DNA from: Albidovulum denitrificans
Lineage (GTDB): Bacteria > Pseudomonadota > Alphaproteobacteria > Rhodobacterales > Rhodobacteraceae
Reading direction: 5' to 3'
Assembly: GCF_002973535.1 (NCBI RefSeq)
Contig: NZ_PVEP01000005.1
Span: forward strand, 186,001-250,000
Length of the DNA: 64,000 bases
Every line of letters starts with the position of its first letter. Position 1 is the stretch's first letter. Shown here piece after piece: positions 9,077 to 17,586 of this stretch. Position numbers and translations under genes: made by a program. The notes beneath the pieces are model-generated. The model was not told where the DNA came from, did no database searches, and was given only the letters and a program-made list of their open reading frames with translations.

Positions 9077-11011
9077 ATGAGTGGGCAGCGCGACGAGATG
9101 GAGCTGAAGGAAGAGGCGATCCGGGCGCATTATGCCGGGGCCGCCGCGCTTCTGTCGGGCTTTGACCATGCGCCGCGGATCGCGAAGGCGCAGGTCGCGG
9201 AGACGGCGGAGCGGTCGCCGGGGATAGGCGCGCGGCCGCGGTTCCGGTCGACGACGCCGGGGCTGGTGACGCGGCCCATGGTGCGGCCCGAGGGCGTGCG
9301 GCTGATCGAGCGGATCGAGGGCATCGGCGGTGACGATCCGATCGTCGATCCGGTCGAGGCCACCGTGTTGCAGGGCCTGCGCCGCGCGCTGGCGATTGCG
9401 CTGGCCGTGGGGGAGGCGTTTTCGGAGCAGACCGGGCTTTCCGAGCTGAAGCGCGCCAATCTGGAAAACCGCTTGCCCGCCGACCGCAAGGGCGCGTTTT
9501 CCGAGCTTCTGGCGGCGGAGGCCCTGGCGGTGCTGTCGGTCTTTGCCAATGCGACGGCCTTCCTTCTGGCGGCCCATGCCACCGAGGAGGTGGTGGAGAT
9601 CGGCGCGGTCGAGGAGGTGTTGACCGATAACGCGCAACTGGCGCTTCACGGCGCGCTTTGGGAGCTGGATCAGGACATCGCGGTCTTTGCCGGAGAGGCG
9701 CCGAAGCTGGTGCCGGTGGTGCTGGCCTTTGCCGAGCAGCTGATGGAGAAGGTGAAGCTGCGCGCGGCGACCGCGCCGGGGCTTGAGGCCTTCACGCAGG
9801 CGAATTACCGGGTCGAGGCGGACGATTTCCCGATCTCGGGGTTCGAGGCGGCGCGGAAGGCCAAGGGCTCAACCCTCGTCATGACCTTCAAGAAGCCCAA
9901 TGAGGTCGTCGGCAACCATATCGCCAAGTATCAGGCGATGCGGCTTTCGAAGATGCTGATGGCCTATGATTTCGAGCGTCGGCTGAACCCCTTTGCGGAG
10001 CTTGGCGGGTTCATCTTCACCTTCATGGGCGACGGCAAGCCGGGGACCGGCAAGACGACGCTGATCCAGATGATGGCGGGGCTTCTGAACGACTATTGCA
10101 AGGTGGCGAACTATCCGTTCCGCTATGCCAACCTGTCGATCGACAATGTCGATAGCTATCAGGGCAAGTCGGGGCAGAACGCCAAGGCCTTCATCAATTC
10201 GGTGATGGACCCGGCGGTGATCGGTTTCGGCACCGTCGATGACATCGACCAGGTGGCGGGCAAGCGCGGCGACCGGCAATCCTCGGCCGGGCAGCAGGAG
10301 ATTACCGCCGTGCTGATGGAGGCCTTTGCCGGGGCCAATACCGTGGTGCGGGGCAACTGCACCTTCGGGATGTTTTCGAACTACCCGGAGAACGTGGACG
10401 ACGCTTTGCGGCAACGCGCCGGGGCGCGGTTCCTGGTGGACGGGCCGCAGAGCCGCGAAGACTATATCGACATCCTCGCGCTTCTCTTGGGCAAGAACCA
10501 TTCGATCCCGCTGGGCGAGCATGAGCTTTACGCCGCGCAGGAGATCAAGCGGGCCGTGGCGGCGAGTTTCGACGGGCATTCGGTGCCGCATGAGGATGGG
10601 TTGAAGGTTGTGTGGGCGGAGGTCGAGGGGCGTGTCGGGCCCTTGGACACCATCGCCAAGCTCGGCACCTATCTGAAGGCCATTCAGGAGGCCGATGAAC
10701 GCTTCACCGGCCGCGCGATCAAGAACATTACCGATGCGGTGAAGGTGCGGGCGATGGATTTCGAATTGCCGGACGCGTGGATGGAGGAACCGGAGCTGTT
10801 CCTGTTCAAGTCCTATGACGAGAAGATGGCGATGATTTCGGAGCTGCGGAGGCCCATCACGGTGGAGATGGTGGTGCAGGAGATCAACCGCTACGCCGAC
10901 AGCGAGTTCCGCTATGCCGACAAGTCGGATGAGGTGGCGATTGAGGCTATGGTGCGCGACTTTGGCCGGCAGGAGGAGGCGAAAAGGCGGTATCTGGAGG
11001 GGAAGGGGTGA
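9077..11011 (+). CDS. AAA+ ATPase with long unique N-terminal region
   Basis: A 644-residue protein. The first 310 residues are helical and match nothing I know. The AAA+ module follows: Walker A GDGKPGTGKTT (about residues 318-328), Walker B region IGFGTVDDIDQVAG, sensor-1-like FSNYPENVD and Arg-rich RQRAGARFLVDGP, which resembles the Cdc48/FtsH (classic) clade pattern. A helical C-terminal region completes it. Such ATPases act as hexameric unfoldases or remodellers. No protease domain (HExxH or Ser/Thr) is present, so a remodelling role is more likely. The stop overlaps the next gene's GTG (GTGA). Confidence 0.85.
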   Translation: MSGQRDEMELKEEAIRAHYAGAAALLSGFDHAPRIAKAQVAETAERSPGIGARPRFRSTTPGLVTRPMVRPEGVRLIERIEGIGGDDPIVDPVEATVLQGLRRALAIALAVGEAFSEQTGLSELKRANLENRLPADRKGAFSELLAAEALAVLSVFANATAFLLAAHATEEVVEIGAVEEVLTDNAQLALHGALWELDQDIAVFAGEAPKLVPVVLAFAEQLMEKVKLRAATAPGLEAFTQANYRVEADDFPISGFEAARKAKGSTLVMTFKKPNEVVGNHIAKYQAMRLSKMLMAYDFERRLNPFAELGGFIFTFMGDGKPGTGKTTLIQMMAGLLNDYCKVANYPFRYANLSIDNVDSYQGKSGQNAKAFINSVMDPAVIGFGTVDDIDQVAGKRGDRQSSAGQQEITAVLMEAFAGANTVVRGNCTFGMFSNYPENVDDALRQRAGARFLVDGPQSREDYIDILALLLGKNHSIPLGEHELYAAQEIKRAVAASFDGHSVPHEDGLKVVWAEVEGRVGPLDTIAKLGTYLKAIQEADERFTGRAIKNITDAVKVRAMDFELPDAWMEEPELFLFKSYDEKMAMISELRRPITVEMVVQEINRYADSEFRYADKSDEVAIEAMVRDFGRQEEAKRRYLEGKG

Positions 11012-11772
11012 GGGCGCCTGAACGGAAGATCTCTGTATTTCCCCTCGCTTGGGAAGAGTTGGAAACTATGCCTATTGAGCAAAAGACCTTGTATGTCTGC
11101 CTTTGCTTCTTGGTGAGTGAATTGAATGTACTGCAACGCCTCACGTTGCTCTCCCTGAAAGAGTTCCCCGACGATCCCCTTTACGAACACGCGGCGAAAA
11201 TTCAAAGCAACACTTTGATACGCATCTATTCGTCAAAATGCTTCGAAGTTCAGAGGTTCGTGGCTAGCTGCGTCAAGAAGTGCAAAGACCTAGAGGTCAG
11301 GGAGTTCGCAGAGGATTTCGAACTGAGGTTCGCGGTGAAAAATGCCGGAAAGGGTTACGCTATAGCGGAGCATCTTCGAAACAAGATCGGCTTTCATTTA
11401 GATTTTCGTGAAGCGATGAAGTCTACTCGCAATGCGTTGGGGAAAACTGACTGCAATCTTTATATTCAGGAATCTGACGGAAACTGCTTCTTCCCTGTCG
11501 GCGAGGACATAATTCAGGGCAGTTGCTTCTGGGATGCAGCAGACGACGCCAAACACGCAATCAAGTCTGAAGAAGATCACGGGGCATGGGTTGATTGGTC
11601 GATGTCCGTTCATGCGCTGGCCAAAGATATGCACGGGGACGCATTTGAACGCTTTGTGCTGTCTAATCTAACGGAACCACTAGGCGACCCGATCAGCCAC
11701 AAGGTTGACGGAGGGATGTTCGCGGTCGTCGGCGATCAAAGCCTCCCACTATTCGCGGTAGGAAGGCCATGA
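11008..11772 (+). CDS. Unrecognised AT-richer gene inserted in AAA+ cluster
   Basis: A 254-residue protein rich in Lys, Phe, Cys and Asn, with no recognised domain. Base and codon use differ sharply from the genes on both sides: the stretch 11161-11220, counted by hand, is 48% GC, while its neighbours look far more GC-rich. It still overlaps both neighbours by 4 bp (GTGA at 11008 and ATGA at 11769), so it is read in one operon. A start at ATG 11068 would give a shorter product. The composition suggests recent acquisition. Cys residues (CLCF, SCVKKC, GSCFW) are notable but do not form a clear metal motif. Confidence 0.6.
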   Translation: MRAPERKISVFPLAWEELETMPIEQKTLYVCLCFLVSELNVLQRLTLLSLKEFPDDPLYEHAAKIQSNTLIRIYSSKCFEVQRFVASCVKKCKDLEVREFAEDFELRFAVKNAGKGYAIAEHLRNKIGFHLDFREAMKSTRNALGKTDCNLYIQESDGNCFFPVGEDIIQGSCFWDAADDAKHAIKSEEDHGAWVDWSMSVHALAKDMHGDAFERFVLSNLTEPLGDPISHKVDGGMFAVVGDQSLPLFAVGRP

Positions 11773-13127
11773 AACGCCTCATCACCAAGGGCCTGATGTT
11801 CGGCAACCTCATCCCGGTCGAAAGCCCGGCCCTCATCGAACGCTATAACCGCGCGCTCAAGGCGCTGACCGGGAAAGAAACCAAGCTTCCCGATTTCCAT
11901 ATCGACATTTCGGGCTATTCCCCCGAGGTGGGGGATGAGCTGGGCGATCACCTCTACCTCAACAAGAACGGCTGCAACCGGCAGTTCATCCTGCTGACCA
12001 CCGACCAAAAGAATGCGCCGCTCCTGAACGCGAAATTCTCAACCTCGCGCGGTATCCTGACCCGCTTTATCGAGGAGAACGAGGCGCAGCTTTTCAGCCT
12101 GACCGCCCGCGACGCCGTGGCGGGGGAGCTGGAGAATACCGTTTTCGAACTGACCTCCCCGGCGAAGCTTTTCGACATCCGCCGGGTCACGGTGGTGGCC
12201 GACACGACCGGCAATCATCTGGCCGAGGCGGAAAAGCTCGGGCGGCTGATCGAGACCTTTCGCACCAAGGAAGACGCCTGGTGGGACGATGTGCTGATCG
12301 CCGAGATGATCGGGCTGGCGCAGAAGACCGGCGACGTGACGCGAAACCCGGTCACGCTGAAAGCGACGGCCTTTGAGCAGGGCAATTTCTGGACCTCGCA
12401 TTTCGGCGGCATCTATGTGTTCCGCGACGTGGCCCATCCGGCCGCGATTTCCACCCTGCCAAAGGCCTCGCTGGGGCAGTTGCCGATCAAGTATGTCTTC
12501 GACCTGACCGACCGGAACCAGATCGCCAAGTTCCTTGAGATCAACGATCTGGTGGAACCGATCGTGACCGCGCGGGGGGCGGATGCGGCGGCGATCCTGC
12601 GCCAGAAGATGGATTTCATCGTCGTCGATGCGGCCTCGGCCCTTGGCCTCGACATCGGTCCCGGCGGGCGGCGGGACCTGCGGTCGGCCGCCGCCGCGCT
12701 GGGCCACCGCCTGCCGGAGGAGTTTCAGGGGCTGGCGGCACTTTTGCGCTGGGTCGAGACGGGCGGCGGATGGCCGCGCATCACCTCGGCCCATCCGGCC
12801 TATTTCTATACGCTGCGCGCCCGGCCCCATGCCGACCGCGACCTTGTGAACATGCTTCTGGCAGAGCTGTCGCCCTTGGACGTGCGCCAGCTTTTCATCT
12901 GCCACAAGGAGCTGTTCTACCGCACCTATGCCGGCTGGCCGGAGGAGAAGAAGCAATTCGTGGCGGATTATCTTGAGCGCGAATATCAGATCGACAAGGC
13001 GGGGGCGCGACGCGCGCTTTTCGGGCCGGAACCGGATATGAGCGGGGCGGATGTGACGCCGGGGCCGCTTCGCGATATGCTCGACATCGTCGGCCCCTGG
13101 GGCGCGGTGCGGAAGGAGCGCAGATGA
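11769..13127 (+). CDS. Unrecognised 452-residue protein of AAA+ cluster
   Basis: A large soluble protein with no signal peptide. It opens with KRLITKGLMFGNLIPVESP and contains HIDISGYSPEVGDELGDHLYL, where most of the conserved-looking charged residues lie. No known catalytic motif is evident. It may correspond to a domain of unknown function shared among Rhodobacterales. It overlaps the AT-rich gene upstream and the small membrane gene downstream by 4 bp each, so it is firmly in the same operon as the AAA+ ATPase and is a candidate adaptor or substrate. Confidence 0.65.
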   Translation: MKRLITKGLMFGNLIPVESPALIERYNRALKALTGKETKLPDFHIDISGYSPEVGDELGDHLYLNKNGCNRQFILLTTDQKNAPLLNAKFSTSRGILTRFIEENEAQLFSLTARDAVAGELENTVFELTSPAKLFDIRRVTVVADTTGNHLAEAEKLGRLIETFRTKEDAWWDDVLIAEMIGLAQKTGDVTRNPVTLKATAFEQGNFWTSHFGGIYVFRDVAHPAAISTLPKASLGQLPIKYVFDLTDRNQIAKFLEINDLVEPIVTARGADAAAILRQKMDFIVVDAASALGLDIGPGGRRDLRSAAAALGHRLPEEFQGLAALLRWVETGGGWPRITSAHPAYFYTLRARPHADRDLVNMLLAELSPLDVRQLFICHKELFYRTYAGWPEEKKQFVADYLEREYQIDKAGARRALFGPEPDMSGADVTPGPLRDMLDIVGPWGAVRKERR

Positions 13128-13402
13128 TCGGCTTCCTCAGAATGTTCGTCTTCGGGCTGATCGGCATGACCGTGGCCTATTGGCTCTTGCGGATCTACTT
13201 CCGTTCCACCCGGCGCGAGGAGCTTGAGAAGGACTGGGCCGCCGAGCATCCCGACGGGGGTGATCCCGGCGCCCGCGACGCCTATATCGAGGCCGGGATG
13301 GCGCGATACGGCAAGAGCCTGGCCCTGAAGCTGATCTGGCTTGTCTATGTCATTCCGACGCTGGCGGTTTTCGTGCTGGCATTCCTGATGAACCAACACT
13401 GA
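13124..13402 (+). CDS. Small membrane protein, two TM helices
   Basis: A 92-residue protein with hydrophobic segments at about residues 3-22 (FLRMFVFGLIGMTVAYWLLR) and 69-88 (LIWLVYVIPTLAVFVLAFL), separated by a charged loop containing STRREELEKDW. The topology would place the loop on one side of the membrane. No family is recognised. It overlaps the previous gene by 4 bp and is 7 bp from the DUF1523 gene. Confidence 0.65.
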   Translation: MIGFLRMFVFGLIGMTVAYWLLRIYFRSTRREELEKDWAAEHPDGGDPGARDAYIEAGMARYGKSLALKLIWLVYVIPTLAVFVLAFLMNQH

Positions 13403-13409
13403 GGCGATC

Positions 13410-14084
13410 ATGAGATATGTGAAATGGACCTTCCTGACGGTGATCGCGCTGATCGTGGTCGGGTTCTTCCACTATACGCTGCCGCAGCATGACGTGGTGC
13501 GGGTCGTCGGCACCTATCAGGAACGCCAGGACCTGAGCGACTGGACCCGGATCTTCTGGGCCACGCCCGATGATCAGTCCACGGGCCTCATCAACCGCGA
13601 TGTGCAGTTCATCCAGGCGGTGAAGGCGAACGGCAAGGAAGTTGTTTACCGCAATGAGGATACCGGCTGGAACTGGCCGCCTTATTTCAAGTTCGACACC
13701 GCGAACCTTCTGGCCCGCGCGCAGGACATGATTTCGACTTCCGACAACCCGAAATGGGCGGTGGTCACGCATTACGGCTGGCGGAACATCTACTTTTCCT
13801 CCTTCCCCAACGCGATCTCGATCAAGCCGGTGGCGGGGCCGGATGTGACCATCATCCCGTGGTTCAACATCTTCTTCTTCGTCTTCCTCGCCGTGATCCT
13901 TCTGATGCTGCGGCGGATGTGGTTGCAGTTCCGCGAACGCTCCATCGACCCGGTGCTTGAGGATATGGGCGAGGCCTGGGATTCGGTCGAGGATCGCGCC
14001 GGTGCGGCGGCGACCGAGGCGCGGGGCGTCTGGGGCAGGTTCAAGGCCTGGCTTGGCACCTGGCGGGGCAAGCCGCGGGTGTAG
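13410..14084 (+). CDS. DUF1523-family membrane protein
   Basis: A 224-residue protein with an N-terminal membrane helix (WTFLTVIALIVVGFFHY), a central 120-residue extracytoplasmic domain with the DUF1523 pattern (DVVRVVGTYQ, then NRDVQFIQAV, RNEDTGWNWPPYFKFD and HYGWRNIYFSSFPNAI), and a second helix (IIPWFNIFFFVFLAVILLM) followed by a charged cytoplasmic tail. The family has no assigned function. As last gene of the AAA+ cluster it may give the system its envelope-facing part. Confidence 0.8.
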   Translation: MRYVKWTFLTVIALIVVGFFHYTLPQHDVVRVVGTYQERQDLSDWTRIFWATPDDQSTGLINRDVQFIQAVKANGKEVVYRNEDTGWNWPPYFKFDTANLLARAQDMISTSDNPKWAVVTHYGWRNIYFSSFPNAISIKPVAGPDVTIIPWFNIFFFVFLAVILLMLRRMWLQFRERSIDPVLEDMGEAWDSVEDRAGAAATEARGVWGRFKAWLGTWRGKPRV

Positions 14085-14094
14085 AACGTCGCGT

Positions 14095-14122
14095 CATTCC
14101 TTGACCATATGGTCAAGGAATG
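14095..14122. promoter_or_regulatory. 28-bp perfect palindrome upstream of deoC
   Basis: Each 14-base arm (first arm 14095-14108, reading CATTCCTTGACCAT) is the exact reverse complement of the other, with no central loop. It starts 11 bp after the DUF1523 stop and ends 73 bp before deoC. A loop-free perfect dyad suits a dimeric repressor operator; it could also terminate transcription. TTGACC within it resembles a -35 element. Confidence 0.5.
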
Positions 14123-14194
14123 CGTTGCGGAGATGGGGGACAAACGTTAGGTATCCGCGTTATGATCCCGGCGGTCCCAGCGGCAGGAAGTACG

Positions 14195-15169
14195 ATGAAC
14201 GCCGACGCAACAGCCCACGGCACGAACACCCTGCGCAATGCGGGCATTCCCCTGCAACTCGACTGGTTCGAGACTATCGCCGTGAACACGCCTGCGGCGG
14301 AACGGCGGGCGGCCACGCTGACCACGCGGCGCAGCGTGAAGAAGGAATGGCAGGCCGCCTGGCTTGTGAACGCGATCCGCTGCATGGACCTGACGACGCT
14401 GGCGGGCGACGATACCGAGGACCGCGTGCGGCGGCTTTGCGCCAAGGCGCGGCGGCCGCTTGCCGATCACATCATGGAGGGGCTTGGGCTTGACCGGCTG
14501 ATGACGGGGGCGGTCTGCGTCTATCCGACGATGGTCGGCGCGGCGGCCCGCGCGCTTGAGGGCAGCGGTATTCCCGTCGCCTCGGTCGCGACGGGCTTTC
14601 CCGCCGGGCTGATGCCACTTGATCTGCGGCTGGCCGAGATCCGCTATGCGCTCGACCAGGGCGCGGATGAGATCGACATCGTCATCACCCGCGCCCATGT
14701 CCTCGACGGGAACTGGTCGGCGCTTTACGAGGAAATCGCCGCGATGCGCGAGGCCTGCGGGGCCGCGCATATGAAGGCGATCCTTGCGACCGGCGATCTG
14801 AAGACACTGCGTAATGTCTACAAGGCCAGCATGGTGGCGATGCAGGCGGGGGCGGATTTCATCAAGACCTCGACCGGCAAGGAAGGCGTCAACGCCACGC
14901 TGCCGGTCAGTCTTGTGATGGTCCGCGCGCTGCGCGACTACAGTCACGAAACCGGCTACCGGATCGGCTTCAAGCCGGCCGGCGGGATGAAGACGGCGAA
15001 GGACGCCATCGCCTGGCAGATCCTGATGAAGGAGGAGTTGGGCAATCCCTGGCTTTCGCCCGCGCTGTTCCGGCTTGGTGCCTCCTCCATGCTTGGCGAT
15101 ATCGAACGGCAGCTCGATCATCATGTGACCGGGCGCTATGCCGCATCCTCGCGCCATGCGCTGGCGTGA
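14195..15169 (+). CDS. deoC: Deoxyribose-phosphate aldolase
   Basis: DeoC cleaves 2-deoxyribose 5-phosphate to glyceraldehyde 3-phosphate and acetaldehyde, feeding carbon from DNA nucleosides into central metabolism. The 324-residue protein is of the longer DeoC subgroup. The Schiff-base Lys is Lys224 in DFIKTSTGKEG; a second catalytic Lys lies in IGFKPAGGMK, and VCVYPTMV and IDIVITRA mark the barrel strands. The ATG at 14195 is preferred because AGGAAG precedes it. The ALDH gene 59 bp downstream would oxidise the acetaldehyde. Confidence 0.96.
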   Translation: MNADATAHGTNTLRNAGIPLQLDWFETIAVNTPAAERRAATLTTRRSVKKEWQAAWLVNAIRCMDLTTLAGDDTEDRVRRLCAKARRPLADHIMEGLGLDRLMTGAVCVYPTMVGAAARALEGSGIPVASVATGFPAGLMPLDLRLAEIRYALDQGADEIDIVITRAHVLDGNWSALYEEIAAMREACGAAHMKAILATGDLKTLRNVYKASMVAMQAGADFIKTSTGKEGVNATLPVSLVMVRALRDYSHETGYRIGFKPAGGMKTAKDAIAWQILMKEELGNPWLSPALFRLGASSMLGDIERQLDHHVTGRYAASSRHALA

Positions 15170-15170
15170 T

Positions 15171-15201
15171 CGTCCGGTGGCCCGTCGGGGCCGCCGGGAC
15201 G
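15171..15201 (+). other. Hairpin between deoC and ALDH gene
   Basis: CGTCCGGTGGCCC and GGGCCGCCGGGACG can pair with one G-T pair and one bulge around GTCG. It starts one base after the deoC stop. It may attenuate transcription or stabilise the deoC mRNA; there is no U run. Confidence 0.35.
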
Positions 15202-15228
15202 GAACAGATTGATGGAAAGTGAACCCGG

Positions 15229-17586
15229 ATGCCCAGCGTGACAGAGATATTGGAGACGATGGACTACGGCCCGGCCCCCGAGGCATCGGGCGAGGTGCGG
15301 GCCTGGCTGAAGGCGCGCGGAACCTTTGGCCATTTCATCGACGGGGCCTTCACGAAACCCGGCAAGACCTTCGCCACGGCGGACCCCGCCACGGGCGAGG
15401 TGCTGGCGAAGGTGGCGGCGGGAAGCGTGAAGGACGTGGCCGAGGCGGTGAAGGCCGCCCGCGCGGCGCAGCCCGGCTGGGGCAGGCTTTCCGGTCATGA
15501 ACGGGCGAAGTGGCTTTACGCGCTTGCCCGCCACATCCAGAAACGCGAACGCTTCCTTGCGGTGCTTGAAACGCTCGACAACGGCAAGCCGATCCGTGAA
15601 AGCCGCGACATCGACGTGCCGCTGGCGGCGCGGCATTTCTACCACCACGCCGGTTGGGCCGAGATGCTGGCCGAGGAGTTTCCGGGCGCGTCCCCGGTCG
15701 GCGTTTGCGGCCAGATCATCCCGTGGAACTTCCCCCTTCTGATGCTGGCATGGAAGATCGCGCCCGCGCTGGCGGCGGGCAATACCGTGGTGCTGAAGCC
15801 CGCCGAATACACGCCGCTGACCGCGCTCGCCTTTGCCGAGATCTGCGCCGAGGTCGGGCTGCCCAAAGGTGTCGTCAACATCGTCACCGGCGACGGTGAA
15901 ACCGGGGCGGCGCTGGTCGCGGCGGAGGTGGACAAGATCGCCTTCACCGGCTCGACCGAGGTTGGCCGCGCGATCCGCAAGGCGACGGCGGGGACGGGCA
16001 AGGCGCTGACGCTGGAACTGGGCGGCAAGTCGCCCTTCGTTGTCTTCGCCGATGCCGATCTGGATGCGGCGGTGGAAGGCGTGGTGGATGCGATCTGGTT
16101 CAATCAGGGGCAGGTCTGCTGCGCGGGATCGCGGATTCTGGTGCAGGAAGCGGTCGCCGCGACCTTCCAGAACCGGCTGAAGGCGCGGCTGGGCAAGCTG
16201 CGCGTCGGCGACCCGCTGGACAAGTCCACCGATGTCGGCGCCATCGTCGATCCGGTGCAATTGACCCGCATCCGCGACCTTGTCGCGAAGGGGGAGGCGC
16301 AGGGGGCAAAGCTGCATCAGGCGGCGGCGCAACTGCCCGCCAAGGGCTGCTATTTCGCGCCGGGCTTCTTCACCGACGTGGCCCCGGCAAACATCGTGTC
16401 GGAGGCCGAGATTTTCGGCCCGGTCGCCACGCTGACCACCTTCCGCACCCCGGATGAGGCGCTGGCGCTTGCCAACAACACGCGCTACGGCCTCGCCGCC
16501 TCTATCTGGTCGGAGAACATCAACCTTGCGCTTGATGTGGCGGCGAAGGTGAAGGCGGGGGTGGTCTGGGTCAACTCCACCAATGTCTTCGACGCCGGGG
16601 CGGGCTTTGGCGGCTACCGCGAAAGCGGTTTCGGTCGCGAGGGCGGGCGCGAGGGGATGCGGGAGTATCTGGCCGAACCCACCCCCAGGGCGCGGGCCGA
16701 GGTCGCGGCAGTCGCGCTTGATGCCGCGCCGGTCCCCGCCGCGCCGTCCAAAGGCGCAGCCCCCATCGACCGCACCGCGAAGATGTATGTCGGTGGCGCG
16801 CAGAAACGCCCCGACAGCGGCTATTCCTACGCCGTGATGGCGAAGGGGCGCGAGATCGGGCTGGCCGGGCTTGGCAACCGCAAGGACATCCGCAATGCCG
16901 TTGAGGCGGCGCAGAAGGCGGGCGGCTGGGGCAAGGCCACGGGCCACAACCGGGCGCAGGTCCTTTACTATCTGGCCGAAAACCTGTCGGCGCGCGAGGC
17001 GGAGTTCACGGCGCGGCTGAAAGAGGCCGGGGTGACCAAGGCGGCCGATGAGGTCGCAGGCACCATCCGCCGCGCCTTTTACTACGCCGCGCAGGCCGAC
17101 AAGTTCGACGGCGCCGTGCATTCCACGAAATCCGCCCATGTCACGCTGGCCATGCCCGAGGCCTTCGGCGTGATGGGCATCGCCTGCCCGAATGACGCGC
17201 CGCTTCTGGGCTTCGTCAGCCTTGTCCTGCCCGCGATCGCGATGGGCAACCGGGTGGTCGCTGTCCCGTCGCAGTCGATGCCGCTGGCCGCGACCGATCT
17301 TTATCAGGTCTTCGATACCTCCGACCTGCCCGGCGGCGTGGTCAATATCGTCACCGGCCCGCGCGACGATCTGGCCAGGACGCTGGCGCAGCACGACGAT
17401 GTCGCCGCGATGTGGTATTGCGGCGGGGCCGAAGGCGCGCGGATGGTTCAGGCGGAAAGTGCCGGTAACCTCAAGGTCACATGGACCCTTGCCAATCGCG
17501 ACTGGCACGGGCCAGATGGGCAGGGGCGCGGCTTTCTGACCCGCGCCACGCAAGTGAAAAACATCTGGATTCCATACGGCGAATGA
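15229..17586 (+). CDS. Aldehyde dehydrogenase with two ALDH domains (ALDH16 type)
   Basis: A 785-residue protein made of two ALDH-like domains. The N-terminal domain (about residues 1-480) is complete: Glu263 in LELGGKSP and Cys297/Cys298 in GQVCCAGSR are the catalytic base and nucleophile, and GFGGYRESGFGREGG is the usual C-terminal motif. The second domain (from about 505) is shortened and lacks an equivalent GQxC motif. This architecture is that of ALDH16, and bacterial ALDH16 members keep the active Cys. Next to deoC it probably oxidises the acetaldehyde that aldolase releases. The stop overlaps the start of the next gene. Confidence 0.9.
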   Translation: MPSVTEILETMDYGPAPEASGEVRAWLKARGTFGHFIDGAFTKPGKTFATADPATGEVLAKVAAGSVKDVAEAVKAARAAQPGWGRLSGHERAKWLYALARHIQKRERFLAVLETLDNGKPIRESRDIDVPLAARHFYHHAGWAEMLAEEFPGASPVGVCGQIIPWNFPLLMLAWKIAPALAAGNTVVLKPAEYTPLTALAFAEICAEVGLPKGVVNIVTGDGETGAALVAAEVDKIAFTGSTEVGRAIRKATAGTGKALTLELGGKSPFVVFADADLDAAVEGVVDAIWFNQGQVCCAGSRILVQEAVAATFQNRLKARLGKLRVGDPLDKSTDVGAIVDPVQLTRIRDLVAKGEAQGAKLHQAAAQLPAKGCYFAPGFFTDVAPANIVSEAEIFGPVATLTTFRTPDEALALANNTRYGLAASIWSENINLALDVAAKVKAGVVWVNSTNVFDAGAGFGGYRESGFGREGGREGMREYLAEPTPRARAEVAAVALDAAPVPAAPSKGAAPIDRTAKMYVGGAQKRPDSGYSYAVMAKGREIGLAGLGNRKDIRNAVEAAQKAGGWGKATGHNRAQVLYYLAENLSAREAEFTARLKEAGVTKAADEVAGTIRRAFYYAAQADKFDGAVHSTKSAHVTLAMPEAFGVMGIACPNDAPLLGFVSLVLPAIAMGNRVVAVPSQSMPLAATDLYQVFDTSDLPGGVVNIVTGPRDDLARTLAQHDDVAAMWYCGGAEGARMVQAESAGNLKVTWTLANRDWHGPDGQGRGFLTRATQVKNIWIPYGE

